Part shown: positions 35,964 to 43,791 of the stretch, piece after piece
Position numbering within the stretch: position 1 is the stretch's first letter
Layout of the letters: each line of letters starts with the position of its first letter
Assembly: GCF_013127955.1 (NCBI RefSeq)
Contig: NZ_CP053435.1
Coordinates: forward strand, 3,224,001 to 3,288,000
Direction of reading: 5' to 3'
DNA length: 64,000 bases
DNA from: Spirosoma taeanense
GTDB lineage: Bacteria > Bacteroidota > Bacteroidia > Cytophagales > Spirosomataceae
Position numbers and translations under genes: made by a program
Notes under the pieces: generated by a model
The model's database searches: none
What the model saw: only the letters and a program-made list of their open reading frames with translations
Told to the model about the DNA's origin: nothing

Positions 35964-37037
35964 CTATTTCGGACACCCTTTACTATAGATGACTACCTGG
36001 GCGTCGATGAGCTTGTAGTGCGCGCCCAGCACCTTGCAGATGACATCCAGCTTCTGGAAGAAATCTTCTTCGTTGATGTTCATCGTCACCGAGCAGTGCT
36101 GCATGAGTTCTTCATCGAAAATCATCTCCACGCCATAGGCCCGCCCAATGGTACTGAAAACCCGGGGGGCCCTCGCATCGTCGAATTCGAACCGCTGGTT
36201 GGGTATTAGCAGACTGGGGATATCGGTCAGGGTTTTCGTAAGCGTACCCTTATCGCGCTCAAAAACGGCTTTCTGGTTAGGGGTCAGCACCATCCCTTTC
36301 GATTCGGGATCGCTGGTCGAGTTTTCCTGATTTGGGTACACGGAAACCCGCCCGGTTCGGACATCTACCGTTACGGTCGAGGCTTCAACGGGGGCGTTAA
36401 TGCGAAAGCTCGTACCCAGGACTTTGGTCACCAGCCCATTGGCATACACCACAAATGGCTTTCCGGGGTTCTTTCTGACGTTGAAAAAGGCGTCGCCCGT
36501 CAGGTAAACTTCGCGTTGCGCGCCAATGAGTTCTTCGCGGTATCGGAGCCGCCCCTTTTTCTGCAGCTCCACCCGGCTGCCGTCGGCCAGCTGAACGTGC
36601 ATAACCTGGCTGGCATCATTGACAACCTCAATCCACTTGCCTTCGGTCTGGCCCAGCCCACCCGCCGGAAACTGAATGATACCCAGTTGCTGAAGGCTGA
36701 ACCAGCTGGCTCCCAGCACCAGAATTACGGTTGCGGCCACTTTCCAGACCTGCCGTCCCGTCAGCCAGCGCACCACGGGCAGAGGGCGAGCCTCTTCGAG
36801 GCTATCCTCAATCCGGCCCCAGAGGGCATCTTCCCGCCCGGCCAGAACGGGCCGCTGCTGAATCTTCTGCAGCCCCATCACCAGCAGCCGGGCTTCCTCA
36901 ACCTGATAATACCGTTCGGGAAACTCGGATAAGAATGTTCTCCAGAACGCTTCCGTCCCGGCCGTAGGCGAACACACCCACTCTTTAAAGTAGTCGTCGG
37001 CCGCCAGGTCCTCGGCCGTAAATTGATAGTAATTCAT
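35964..37037 (-). CDS. FecR-type anti-sigma factor
   Basis: 357 residues. The cytoplasmic N-terminal part (1-95) should hold the sigma factor. One membrane helix lies at about 100-118 (VWKVAATVILVLGASWFSL). The periplasmic FecR domain follows (about 155-260; VQLADGSRVELQKKGRLRY, GDAFFNVRKNPGKPFVVYANGLVTKVLGTSF) and a C-terminal DUF4974-like domain (about 285-355; RFEFDDARAPRVFSTIGRAYGVEMIFDEELM). The latter is standard in Bacteroidota FecR proteins and contacts STN domains of SusC. It starts 21 bases after the ECF sigma gene. Confidence 0.95.
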   Translation of the reverse strand: MNYYQFTAEDLAADDYFKEWVCSPTAGTEAFWRTFLSEFPERYYQVEEARLLVMGLQKIQQRPVLAGREDALWGRIEDSLEEARPLPVVRWLTGRQVWKVAATVILVLGASWFSLQQLGIIQFPAGGLGQTEGKWIEVVNDASQVMHVQLADGSRVELQKKGRLRYREELIGAQREVYLTGDAFFNVRKNPGKPFVVYANGLVTKVLGTSFRINAPVEASTVTVDVRTGRVSVYPNQENSTSDPESKGMVLTPNQKAVFERDKGTLTKTLTDIPSLLIPNQRFEFDDARAPRVFSTIGRAYGVEMIFDEELMQHCSVTMNINEEDFFQKLDVICKVLGAHYKLIDAQVVIYSKGCPK

Positions 37038-37058
37038 GGTATTATTCCGGTTGGCCCC

Positions 37059-37622
37059 CTACGAAATCCTGACGGTTTCGCGGAGCGTTTTAAGACCTGC
37101 GTAGATGAACCGACAGGCCGACTGGTAGTTGACGCCCATGATCTGGGCAATCTCCTCGTTGCTGAAGTGCTGGTAAAATCGCAGGTTCAAAGCCTCCTGC
37201 TGGCGCGGGGTTAGCAAGGCAAAACTCTTCTGAAGCTGCTGATACACGTCCTGCGTTTCCTCACCCTCGATCAGCTTGTTCTCAATCACCGCGTCGTCAA
37301 CGGGTGTCTGCACCTGATCGATGTCGGATGCCTGGAAGAAAACGTCACGATTGCGGGTCCGGGTTATCTTGTTACGCAGCGAACGAAACAGATAGAACTT
37401 GATCGAATCGGTATCGCTCAGGTTATGACGGCTCTGCCAGAGTTCAATGAACAGATCATGAATGCTGTCTTCGATGAGGGGCAGATCATTCGTTACCTTA
37501 TAGCCGTAATTCAGCAGATCCCGGACATACAGCCGATAAATCTGCTGAAAAGCGGCCTTATCACCCTGGCGAAAGGAGTACCACAAATCGGTATAGGAAC
37601 AGTTGTATGGCACAGTGTACAC
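37059..37622 (-). CDS. ECF sigma factor of the FecI/RpoE group (Bacteroidota type)
   Basis: 187 residues with sigma-70 region 2 (about 25-95; FQQIYRLYVRDLLNYGYKV, EDSIHDLFIELWQSR, KFYLFRSLRNKI) and region 4 (about 128-180; LLTPRQQEALNLRFYQHFSNEEIAQIMGVNYQSACRFIYAGLKTLR). The start is a GTG at 37622; no internal ATG precedes region 2. It directs RNA polymerase to the SusC promoter when released by the neighbouring FecR. The order sigma / FecR / STN-SusC / SusD is the classical trans-envelope relay of this phylum. Confidence 0.95.
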   Translation of the reverse strand: MYTVPYNCSYTDLWYSFRQGDKAAFQQIYRLYVRDLLNYGYKVTNDLPLIEDSIHDLFIELWQSRHNLSDTDSIKFYLFRSLRNKITRTRNRDVFFQASDIDQVQTPVDDAVIENKLIEGEETQDVYQQLQKSFALLTPRQQEALNLRFYQHFSNEEIAQIMGVNYQSACRFIYAGLKTLRETVRIS

Positions 37623-37927
37623 GGATTAGATAACTTGAGCACTCTGTTGCACAATGACCTGAACCGATTGGCTAAAACAGAGGCTGCTATATACTAATGC
37701 CGGCGGAAGGCGTTTTTAATCCTTTTTTTTATAAAAATTTTTAAAAAAGCCTCTCACAGGCTCTACGTCATGATAATTATCAGATTAGGCTGCCCATTCC
37801 GATTACAGGGACTCGTTTACGCGGATCTGATCCAGTTTAATGGCCGGACCGAACAAGTCATTTATATCGGATATAAACCAGGACGTTAAACAGACCGTTA
37901 TTCGGGTATCTCTCTCAGGGCTTTATC
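37623..37927. other. intergenic region between divergent sigma factor and YihY genes
   Basis: 305 bases with a run of T and A around 37718-37748 and a small AGCCT / AGGCT hairpin (37748-37762) that carries a T tract on the minus-strand side. It may attenuate transcription toward the sigma gene. I see no perfect promoter match and no ORF. Confidence 0.4.
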
Positions 37928-38830
37928 GTGAAAAAAATCATTTCCGTTGTTCCCGTAGTTACCCGGGCGTTCAGCCATTTGAAATCCAATGATCCGCTAC
38001 GAATGGCATCCGCGACGGCCTTCTTCTCGTTCTTTGCTCTGCCTCCCATTGTTATTCTGCTGAGTCAACTGTATGGTGGCCTGCTCAATGAACAGCACCA
38101 GCAGGTTAGCGGTCAGCTCTTTAAACAACTGGCTCTTCTATTTGGCGATCAGAGCGCACGTCAGCTACAGGACATATCCCAGCACCTCCAGCAACGGCGT
38201 TCGAACAGTTTACTCCCTGTGCTGAGCGTACTGATTTTACTGCTGGCGTCCACGACCCTGTTCACCATCATCAAAAATTCGCTGAATCAGCTTTGGCATG
38301 TAAAATCCGCGGCCAACCGGCGTTTCTGGCACGTGCTGACCGATAAACTGATTGCGCTGAGCCTGATTATCCTTGCCGGTTTTTTATTCATAATTTCCCT
38401 GACTCTCCAGCGCACGATAACCGGAATTCTGCCGACGGAGCCTATCCTATACAATAGCCTGGGGTATGCAGTGCACCACGGACTGTCGATCATCCTGCTG
38501 GCGGTGTGGTTCGCCTTCGTATTCAAGTTTCTGCCCGACATCCGCATCCACTGGCAGGCGGTTTGGGTGGGCGCTCTGGTTACGGGCGGGCTGGTAGAAA
38601 TAGGCGAACAGGTCCTGGATCTTCTGTTGATAAACAACTCGATACGAAGCCTGTACGGCTCCGCCGGGGATATAATTCTGGTGCTGCTGTTCGTCTTTTA
38701 CTCCGCGCTGATTTTCTATTACGGAGCCAGCTTCACCCGTCAATACGCCCGGTGGATTCATCTGGAGGCCGAACCGGGCGCCCATTCGGTGGCCTATCAG
38801 GTTAAGGAAGTAACCGACAGCCCGGAATAG
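37928..38830 (+). CDS. YihY/BrkB family membrane protein
   Basis: 300 residues from a GTG start (37928). Six hydrophobic segments and family blocks are visible: PLRMASATAFFSFFALPPIVILLSQ, LPVLSVLILLLASTTLFTIIKNSLNQLW, LIALSLIILAGFLFIISLTL, FVFKFLPDIRIHWQAVWVGALVTGGLVEIGEQVL and IILVLLFVFYSALIFYYGASFTRQYA. YihY proteins are inner-membrane proteins of uncertain transport role, formerly misannotated as ribonuclease BN. It converges on the hybrid regulator gene, with only 9 bases between the stops. Confidence 0.93.
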   Translation: MKKIISVVPVVTRAFSHLKSNDPLRMASATAFFSFFALPPIVILLSQLYGGLLNEQHQQVSGQLFKQLALLFGDQSARQLQDISQHLQQRRSNSLLPVLSVLILLLASTTLFTIIKNSLNQLWHVKSAANRRFWHVLTDKLIALSLIILAGFLFIISLTLQRTITGILPTEPILYNSLGYAVHHGLSIILLAVWFAFVFKFLPDIRIHWQAVWVGALVTGGLVEIGEQVLDLLLINNSIRSLYGSAGDIILVLLFVFYSALIFYYGASFTRQYARWIHLEAEPGAHSVAYQVKEVTDSPE

Positions 38831-38839
38831 TGGGCTGCG

Positions 38840-41629
38840 TCAGGCCCCTACCGGCGATTTTCGGTATTCGGAGGGGGTTTTCTGCGTATGTTGCTTGAAG
38901 AACGTAGTGAAGTAAGCCGCCGAGTTGAAACCCGTTTCATCGGCAATCTGGGCCATGGGCTTGGTAGTTTCCCGAAGCAGGTATTTGGCTTTTTTGAGCC
39001 GAATTTCGGTCAGGTAGTCCATTACGTTCATGTCCAGCAGGGCCTGCACTTTGCGGTACAGCTGCACCCGCGAAAGCCCCATTTCCCGGCTCAGCATTTC
39101 GACGCCAAATGCCGGATCACTCAGATGCTGTTCAATCAGGGCCGTCAGTTCGTTGAGGAATTTCTTCTCCTGCCGATTGCCCGACTGCGGCAGCAGATCC
39201 GAAGCGAACCGCTGCTGCAGTTTCTGCCGGTTGGCGAGGGTCGTCCGGAGGGTTTCGAGCAGAAAGGTTGTATTGAACGGTTTTGTAATGTAGGCATCAG
39301 CCCCGGCGCGGGTTCCTTCAATGCGCTGCTCCATCTGCCCCTTGGCTGTCAGCAGAATCACGGGAATGTGCGACGTACGCAGATCGGCTTTGATCCGCTG
39401 GGTCAGTTGCAGGCCGTCCATACCCGGCAGCATGATATCGCTGATGATCAGGTCCGGAATCGTTTCCAGCGCCCGCTCCCAGCCTGCTTCGCCGTTATTT
39501 TCAGCCACTATCTCAAACTCGCTGCCTAAACGGGCAGCCAGAAAAGTACGCAGTTCGTCGTTGTCTTCAATAATCAGCAGCGTACCTGTCTGCTTGCCAG
39601 GGAGCGTAATGGGGGGAGCAGGCATCTCTTCGTCCCCGGCGTCAACGATCATACGCTGCTGGCTTGGCGTATCGACCATTTCGGTGCTGTCCAGGTGCTG
39701 ATTACCCAGCGGCAACAGAATCGTGAACGTTGTGCCCTGCCCTTTCTCAGACTGTACACTGATGTCGCCCCGGTGCAGTTGAATAAACTCCAGCGACAGG
39801 GCCAGCCCCAGTCCTTTGGCCAGATCAAAGGGGCGGCTCCCGCTAAAGAACAGATCGAAGGCGTGGTCTTTTTCTTCGGGCGTCATCCCTGCGCCATTGT
39901 CCTCTACCTGAATCCGGACCTGCTCGCCAACGCGATTCAGCCGTACGTGGATCAGCCCGCCTTTCGGCGTGTATTTAAAGGCGTTCGATAGCAGATTAAA
40001 CAGAACCTTATCCAGCTTCTCGGCGTCGAACCAGAGCGGCTGCGCGGGCAGATCGGTCAGCAACTGCAGATCAATCCGCTGCTTTTCGGCTTTGCGCCGG
40101 AAGTCGTGTACAATGTCCCGTACAAACGCAACCAGGTCCTGTTCGGCCGTCCGCAACCGCAGCTTGCCCGCATCCGTTTTGCGCAAATCCAGCATCTGAT
40201 CCACCAGGCGCAGCAGCCGATAGGCATTTTTTTGCACCAGACTCAGACTACTTCTCAGGTCGTGCGGGCTTACGTTCTTTTTGCTCAAGAGATCCTCCGT
40301 CGGGGTCAGAATCAGGCTCAGGGGTGTGTTGAACTCGTGGGAGATATACGAATAGAACCGCAGTTTCTCTTCTGTCGCCAGCCGGGCCTGCTGCGATACG
40401 GTTTCGATCTGGTTTTTCTGGTTCAGAATCTCCTCGTTCTGCTTTTCCAGCGTCTGGTAGGCGGCCTGCTTGGCCCGAATCAGATAGAGCGCCCAGATAC
40501 CCAGCAGCATGACCACCATCAGACTCGCGAAGGTGATATAGAGCGTGTTCTTCTGCGATGCGTAGGTCTGGGTTAGATAGCTGATTCGCTGGCTTTGTTT
40601 AACAATATCGGCCTGCTGTTCAATGACTTTCTCGTTCTGAAACTTCATAATCCGCACGTTCGAGGAGTCGATCAGCGTAATGGGCAGGCGATTCTCGCGT
40701 CGGAAGGGTTGCTTCTGCAGGATGGCAACGGCCGTCCGGATAGCCTCTTTGCCGCCCGTCGGGTAAAGCACCGTAGCGCTCAGTATGCCCCGGTCTACCA
40801 GGTCGATGCCTTCGTTTTTGCCCGGCAACCCATCCACACCAATAATTTTCACCCGCTGCTCAAGCCCCAGTTTCTGGCATACGGCATGGGCTTTCAGGGC
40901 CGTGCGGTCGTTCTGCGCAAAAATGAGCTGAATGGTTGGCTGGTCGCTCAGCAGCCGGGTTAGCTTTTCGGCAAACGAACGCTTATCCCAGTCACCTTCC
41001 AGTTTGGCCACCAGCCGGATGCCGGGATGCTGGTGAATAGCTTCGACAAACCCCCGATGCCGGTCGATGTCGGCCGACGACCCCGGCGACTCGCCGATTT
41101 CCACCACGTTGCCCCTACCCTTCAGGAGTGCGTTGGCGTAGAGCCCGGCCGTGCGACCTACCTCTACGTTATCGGCGCCGACGTAAGCGGTATACTGGTC
41201 GGAAGCTGTGCGTCGGTCGACAACAATGACCGGAATACCCTGCTGGTAGGCTTTTTCAACGATAGGCGTAATGGGCCGGGCCGCATTCGGCGAGACAATC
41301 AGCAGGTCGACCTGCTGATTGATCAGCTCCTGAATCTGCTGCACCTGCCGGCTGCTTTGCCCACCGGCATCCTTGACAATGAAATCAATTTCGGGATTAA
41401 AGGAAAGTTCCTGGTTCATGCTCTCCAGCATGGTTTTCCGCCAGGTGTCGGCACCGGTGCGCTGCGAAAAACCGATGCGAAAAGATTTATTTTCAGTCGC
41501 TGACTGACAGCTGGTTATCAGCAGCCAGCAAACCGCCAGCCATGCGAAGTTGGCTTTCTTTCCCCGACCAGCGCTGCTGTGCAACAAAGAAGAACCAAAC
41601 GTGATGAACTGGTTGATAAGCGTAGACAT
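38840..41629 (-). CDS. hybrid two-component regulator with periplasmic sugar-binding sensor (BT1754-type)
   Basis: 929 residues from the ATG at 41629. An earlier ATG at 41653 lies at the predicted transcription start, so it is rejected. Order: signal with lipobox-like LLITSC; a type I periplasmic-binding (LacI/ribose-binding) sensor (about 45-320; FRIGFSQRTGADTW, VIVVDRRTASDQYTAYVGADN, VKIIGVDGLPG); a membrane helix (ITFASLMVVMLLGIWALYLI); HisKA with phospho-accepting His431 (HEFNTP); HATPase; receiver with Asp731 (ISDIMLPGMDG); and a C-terminal AraC-type DNA-binding domain (about 820-925). The same architecture occurs in B. thetaiotaomicron BT1754, whose sensor binds fructose and which controls a fructan locus. 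The GH32 fructan operon 11 kb away is the obvious candidate target. It probably autoregulates through the palindrome at 41632-41658. Confidence 0.93.
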   Translation of the reverse strand: MSTLINQFITFGSSLLHSSAGRGKKANFAWLAVCWLLITSCQSATENKSFRIGFSQRTGADTWRKTMLESMNQELSFNPEIDFIVKDAGGQSSRQVQQIQELINQQVDLLIVSPNAARPITPIVEKAYQQGIPVIVVDRRTASDQYTAYVGADNVEVGRTAGLYANALLKGRGNVVEIGESPGSSADIDRHRGFVEAIHQHPGIRLVAKLEGDWDKRSFAEKLTRLLSDQPTIQLIFAQNDRTALKAHAVCQKLGLEQRVKIIGVDGLPGKNEGIDLVDRGILSATVLYPTGGKEAIRTAVAILQKQPFRRENRLPITLIDSSNVRIMKFQNEKVIEQQADIVKQSQRISYLTQTYASQKNTLYITFASLMVVMLLGIWALYLIRAKQAAYQTLEKQNEEILNQKNQIETVSQQARLATEEKLRFYSYISHEFNTPLSLILTPTEDLLSKKNVSPHDLRSSLSLVQKNAYRLLRLVDQMLDLRKTDAGKLRLRTAEQDLVAFVRDIVHDFRRKAEKQRIDLQLLTDLPAQPLWFDAEKLDKVLFNLLSNAFKYTPKGGLIHVRLNRVGEQVRIQVEDNGAGMTPEEKDHAFDLFFSGSRPFDLAKGLGLALSLEFIQLHRGDISVQSEKGQGTTFTILLPLGNQHLDSTEMVDTPSQQRMIVDAGDEEMPAPPITLPGKQTGTLLIIEDNDELRTFLAARLGSEFEIVAENNGEAGWERALETIPDLIISDIMLPGMDGLQLTQRIKADLRTSHIPVILLTAKGQMEQRIEGTRAGADAYITKPFNTTFLLETLRTTLANRQKLQQRFASDLLPQSGNRQEKKFLNELTALIEQHLSDPAFGVEMLSREMGLSRVQLYRKVQALLDMNVMDYLTEIRLKKAKYLLRETTKPMAQIADETGFNSAAYFTTFFKQHTQKTPSEYRKSPVGA

Positions 41630-41631
41630 GA

Positions 41632-41658
41632 GGACAATGCAGCAAATCTGCATTGTCC
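41632..41658. repeat. 11-bp perfect palindrome at the start of the hybrid-regulator transcript
   Basis: GGACAATGCAG, 5 bases, then its exact reverse complement. It begins 3 bases upstream of the chosen ATG and reaches the edge of the -7 element, so it can act as an operator at the transcription start or as a 5' hairpin in the mRNA. Confidence 0.8.
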
Positions 41659-41688
41659 AAAGATAATGTATAAGATATTGAATGCAAA
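41658..41688 (-). promoter_or_regulatory. consensus Bacteroidota promoter of the hybrid regulator
   Basis: On the minus strand TTTG (41685-41688) is followed by exactly 19 bases and then TATCTTTG (41658-41665), a full match to TTTG-N19-TAnnTTTG. Transcription should begin a few bases downstream, near 41653, which rules in the ATG at 41629 as the start codon. Confidence 0.85.
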
Positions 41689-41745
41689 ATCAGCCCGGTG
41701 ACCCTCACTCACTGTGCAGAACCGGGGGTATCGGCCCTGGTACGT

Positions 41746-42882
41746 TTATTTTACCGAGAATTTATAAACGGTCGTGCTCTGATAGGCCTCACCGGGCCGC
41801 AGGGTGGTTGTGGGGAAATTAGGATGATTGGGCGAATCGGGGAAATGCTCCGTTTCCAGGCAAAGGCCAAACCGGCGGGTGAACAGCACACCTTCTTTAC
41901 CCTGCAATTTTCCATTCAGATGATTGGCCGTATAGAGCTGTACCGCCGGTTCGGTGGTAAACATTTCCATAAACCGACCGCTTTCGGGTTCATAAACGGT
42001 AGCGCCTAATTTCAGCTTCTTCGATTGATCGGTGAACACCCAGCAGTGATCGTAGCCGGAACCATACCGGATCTGGGTTTCGGTGGTGTCGTTGATGCGT
42101 TTGCCAACTTCGGTGGGGGTTCGGAAATCGAAAACCGTACCCGCCACCGGCCGGATTTCGCCCGTTGGAATCTGAGCCTTGCTGGTCGGCAGGAATTTAT
42201 CGGCTTTAATCATGACCACATTATTCAGAACATCGCGCTTCATGCCACTCAGGTTGAAGTAAGCATGATTGGTCAGATTCAGAACGGTCGGTTTATCGGT
42301 CGTGGCTTTGTAGTCAATCCGCAGCGCGTTGTCTTTCTGCAGTGTGTACACCACATCGACCGACAACGTACCGGGGTAGCCTTCTTCGCCATCTGGTGAG
42401 GTATAGTGTAGTTTGAGCGCCGGCTCGGGGCCATTCACGGGGGTAGCGTCCCACAGCTTTTTGTCGAAACCGACCCGGCCGCCGTGAATATGATTCCCAT
42501 TGCTGTTGGCCGCCAGCGTGTATTCCTTGCCGTCGAGGAGAAATTTGCCCCCGGCGATCCGGTTACCAAAGCGGCCAATGATGGGGCCAAAGCTGGGCGT
42601 GCCTTTCAGGTAGTCGGCAAACGTAGGCACGCCCAAAGTTACGTTCTCCTGTTTACCGGCTTTATCAGGGACCGAACACGACACGATATATCCGCCGTAG
42701 TTAGTCAGCTTAACCTCCATCCCGGCGGCATTCCGAAGAGTGAACAGGTGGGCGTCGCGGCCGTCCGGCATTTGGCCAAACACTTCTTTTTCGATACCCG
42801 CTTTCTGGTTAGGTACTGGTTTTTGCGTGGAGGGAGCGAGCAGACTACCCGCTGCAAACAGAAACAGGCTGATGAGATTCAT
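41746..42882 (-). CDS. galM: exported aldose 1-epimerase (galactose mutarotase family)
   Basis: 378 residues with a Sec signal (FLFAAGSLLAPS). Galactose-mutarotase blocks are clear: LTNYGGYIVSCSVPDK, PSFGPIIGRFGNRIAGGKF, NGNHIHGGRVGFDKKLWD (substrate-binding and catalytic His), LTNHAYFNLSG, GYDHCWVF, and a C-terminal TRRFGLCLETEHFPDSPNHPNFPTT that carries the catalytic Glu. It interconverts alpha and beta anomers of aldoses, here in the periplasm. It is a single gene upstream of, and on the same strand as, the hybrid regulator. Its substrate among glucose, galactose and other aldoses is open. Confidence 0.94.
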   Translation of the reverse strand: MNLISLFLFAAGSLLAPSTQKPVPNQKAGIEKEVFGQMPDGRDAHLFTLRNAAGMEVKLTNYGGYIVSCSVPDKAGKQENVTLGVPTFADYLKGTPSFGPIIGRFGNRIAGGKFLLDGKEYTLAANSNGNHIHGGRVGFDKKLWDATPVNGPEPALKLHYTSPDGEEGYPGTLSVDVVYTLQKDNALRIDYKATTDKPTVLNLTNHAYFNLSGMKRDVLNNVVMIKADKFLPTSKAQIPTGEIRPVAGTVFDFRTPTEVGKRINDTTETQIRYGSGYDHCWVFTDQSKKLKLGATVYEPESGRFMEMFTTEPAVQLYTANHLNGKLQGKEGVLFTRRFGLCLETEHFPDSPNHPNFPTTTLRPGEAYQSTTVYKFSVK

Positions 42883-43257
42883 TGCGACAGAAAAACAGGT
42901 TCAGGTGATAATAACGGATCGGATTCACCTGGACTAATGGCTGAACATTTTGTCAGTCAGCCTTCGACCAGCAGAACCGTTACGTTAAAAAGAGAAGCAC
43001 AGCCGCCGTTTACTCAAACCACTGAGCATCCAATCGCGTCAGTAATCCATTTCTTTTCGTGTTTCGACCGTTTTGCTCCTGCAACTTCTAAAGAATCGCT
43101 TGTACAATTCGTCTTTTTGCAGACCAATACAAGGCAGTTATTGTACTATTCCGATAAGACCAAACCATAAGTACCAGAAATCCTGTTATTATATTACGGA
43201 AGATAGTATTGAACGCTTTCGCATAATATCTGATTATTAATAAATTAACTCATCGTT
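42883..43257. other. intergenic region upstream of the epimerase and two small plus-strand ORFs
   Basis: 375 bases, A/T-rich toward 43200. It includes an 8-bp inverted repeat CAGGTGA / TCACCTG around 42900-42933 just upstream of the epimerase start, which might be an operator. No convincing promoter match or RNA gene. Confidence 0.4.
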
Positions 43258-43434
43258 ATGGTAACTACACAACCAGTAAAACACGAAAATAAGGCTAAAG
43301 CCACCTGGATAAGCATTTGCACTTTTACGCGACTATTCGCTATTGGCTTTATTACTGATAACTCAACTGTTTTTGAGTCCCTAACGCGTATGGACGCACC
43401 ATTTGGCGGCAATCTGCTCGCTCGAAATAGCTAA
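43258..43434 (+). CDS. small uncharacterised protein (58 residues)
   Basis: ATG at 43258, stop TAA at 43432. The product begins MVTTQPVKHENKAKATWISI and ends FGGNLLARNS. A basic N-terminal third leads to a short hydrophobic patch (WISICTFTRLFAIGFIT) and a Gly-Gly-Asn C-terminal region. I do not recognise a family. It precedes another small plus-strand ORF by 59 bases, so the two may form a unit. Chance occurrence cannot be excluded because the region is A/T-rich. A ribosomal peptide precursor is conceivable, but there is no modification enzyme nearby. Confidence 0.35.
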   Translation: MVTTQPVKHENKAKATWISICTFTRLFAIGFITDNSTVFESLTRMDAPFGGNLLARNS

Positions 43435-43493
43435 GACTCAACCCAAACAGATCGAATAACTGCTCTCACCGAGCCACATAAGCTATTAACATC

Positions 43494-43769
43494 ATGACTA
43501 CTCTCGAAAAACACCTCGCTGCTCTGCAGCAACAACTTCAGCAACTGGCCGCCGACGTGTCCATGCTTGTCGAACTGAGTACATCAAACCAGCACGCTGT
43601 TGGTACTATGAACGTTTCTAAAGCTCTTAACCCGCCCGCCGAAAAAGGCGCTACGTCCCCTAAAAACCGGGAGGTTGGCCTTAACCGGTATCGGCAGCTA
43701 CAGGCCAGTGAGCCGCCCGGCCAGTCTGAAAACCCGGCGGAACGCTATCTGCGACGACGGTCGGTCTGA
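43494..43769 (+). CDS. small Gln-rich uncharacterised protein (91 residues)
   Basis: 91 residues. The first 30 residues (EKHLAALQQQLQQLAADVSM) form a clear heptad-like coiled coil, the rest is rich in Pro, Gly, Asn and Arg and ends AERYLRRRSV. No signal peptide or membrane helix. Codon usage and GC content match the neighbouring genes, which supports a real gene. I recognise no family and assign no function; the coiled coil suggests a self-associating or adaptor protein. It converges on the FAD oxidoreductase gene, 22 bases between stops. Confidence 0.6.
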   Translation: MTTLEKHLAALQQQLQQLAADVSMLVELSTSNQHAVGTMNVSKALNPPAEKGATSPKNREVGLNRYRQLQASEPPGQSENPAERYLRRRSV

Positions 43770-43791
43770 CGTAACGTTCCGATTCTGAAAA

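Noticed and set aside
37748-37762. Terminator pointing into the sigma-factor gene
   Set aside because: The stem is only 5 bp; there is no gene upstream that it would terminate, so it is mentioned only in the intergenic entry.
42484-43170. Plus-strand frame of 228 codons running from opposite the epimerase into the gap
   Set aside because: Most of it is antisense to the mutarotase core and the remainder has no domain, signal or good start context.
43258-43434. Lasso-peptide or other RiPP precursor
   Set aside because: There is no cyclase, protease or transporter gene nearby, and the C-terminal GGN stretch is too short for a typical core.
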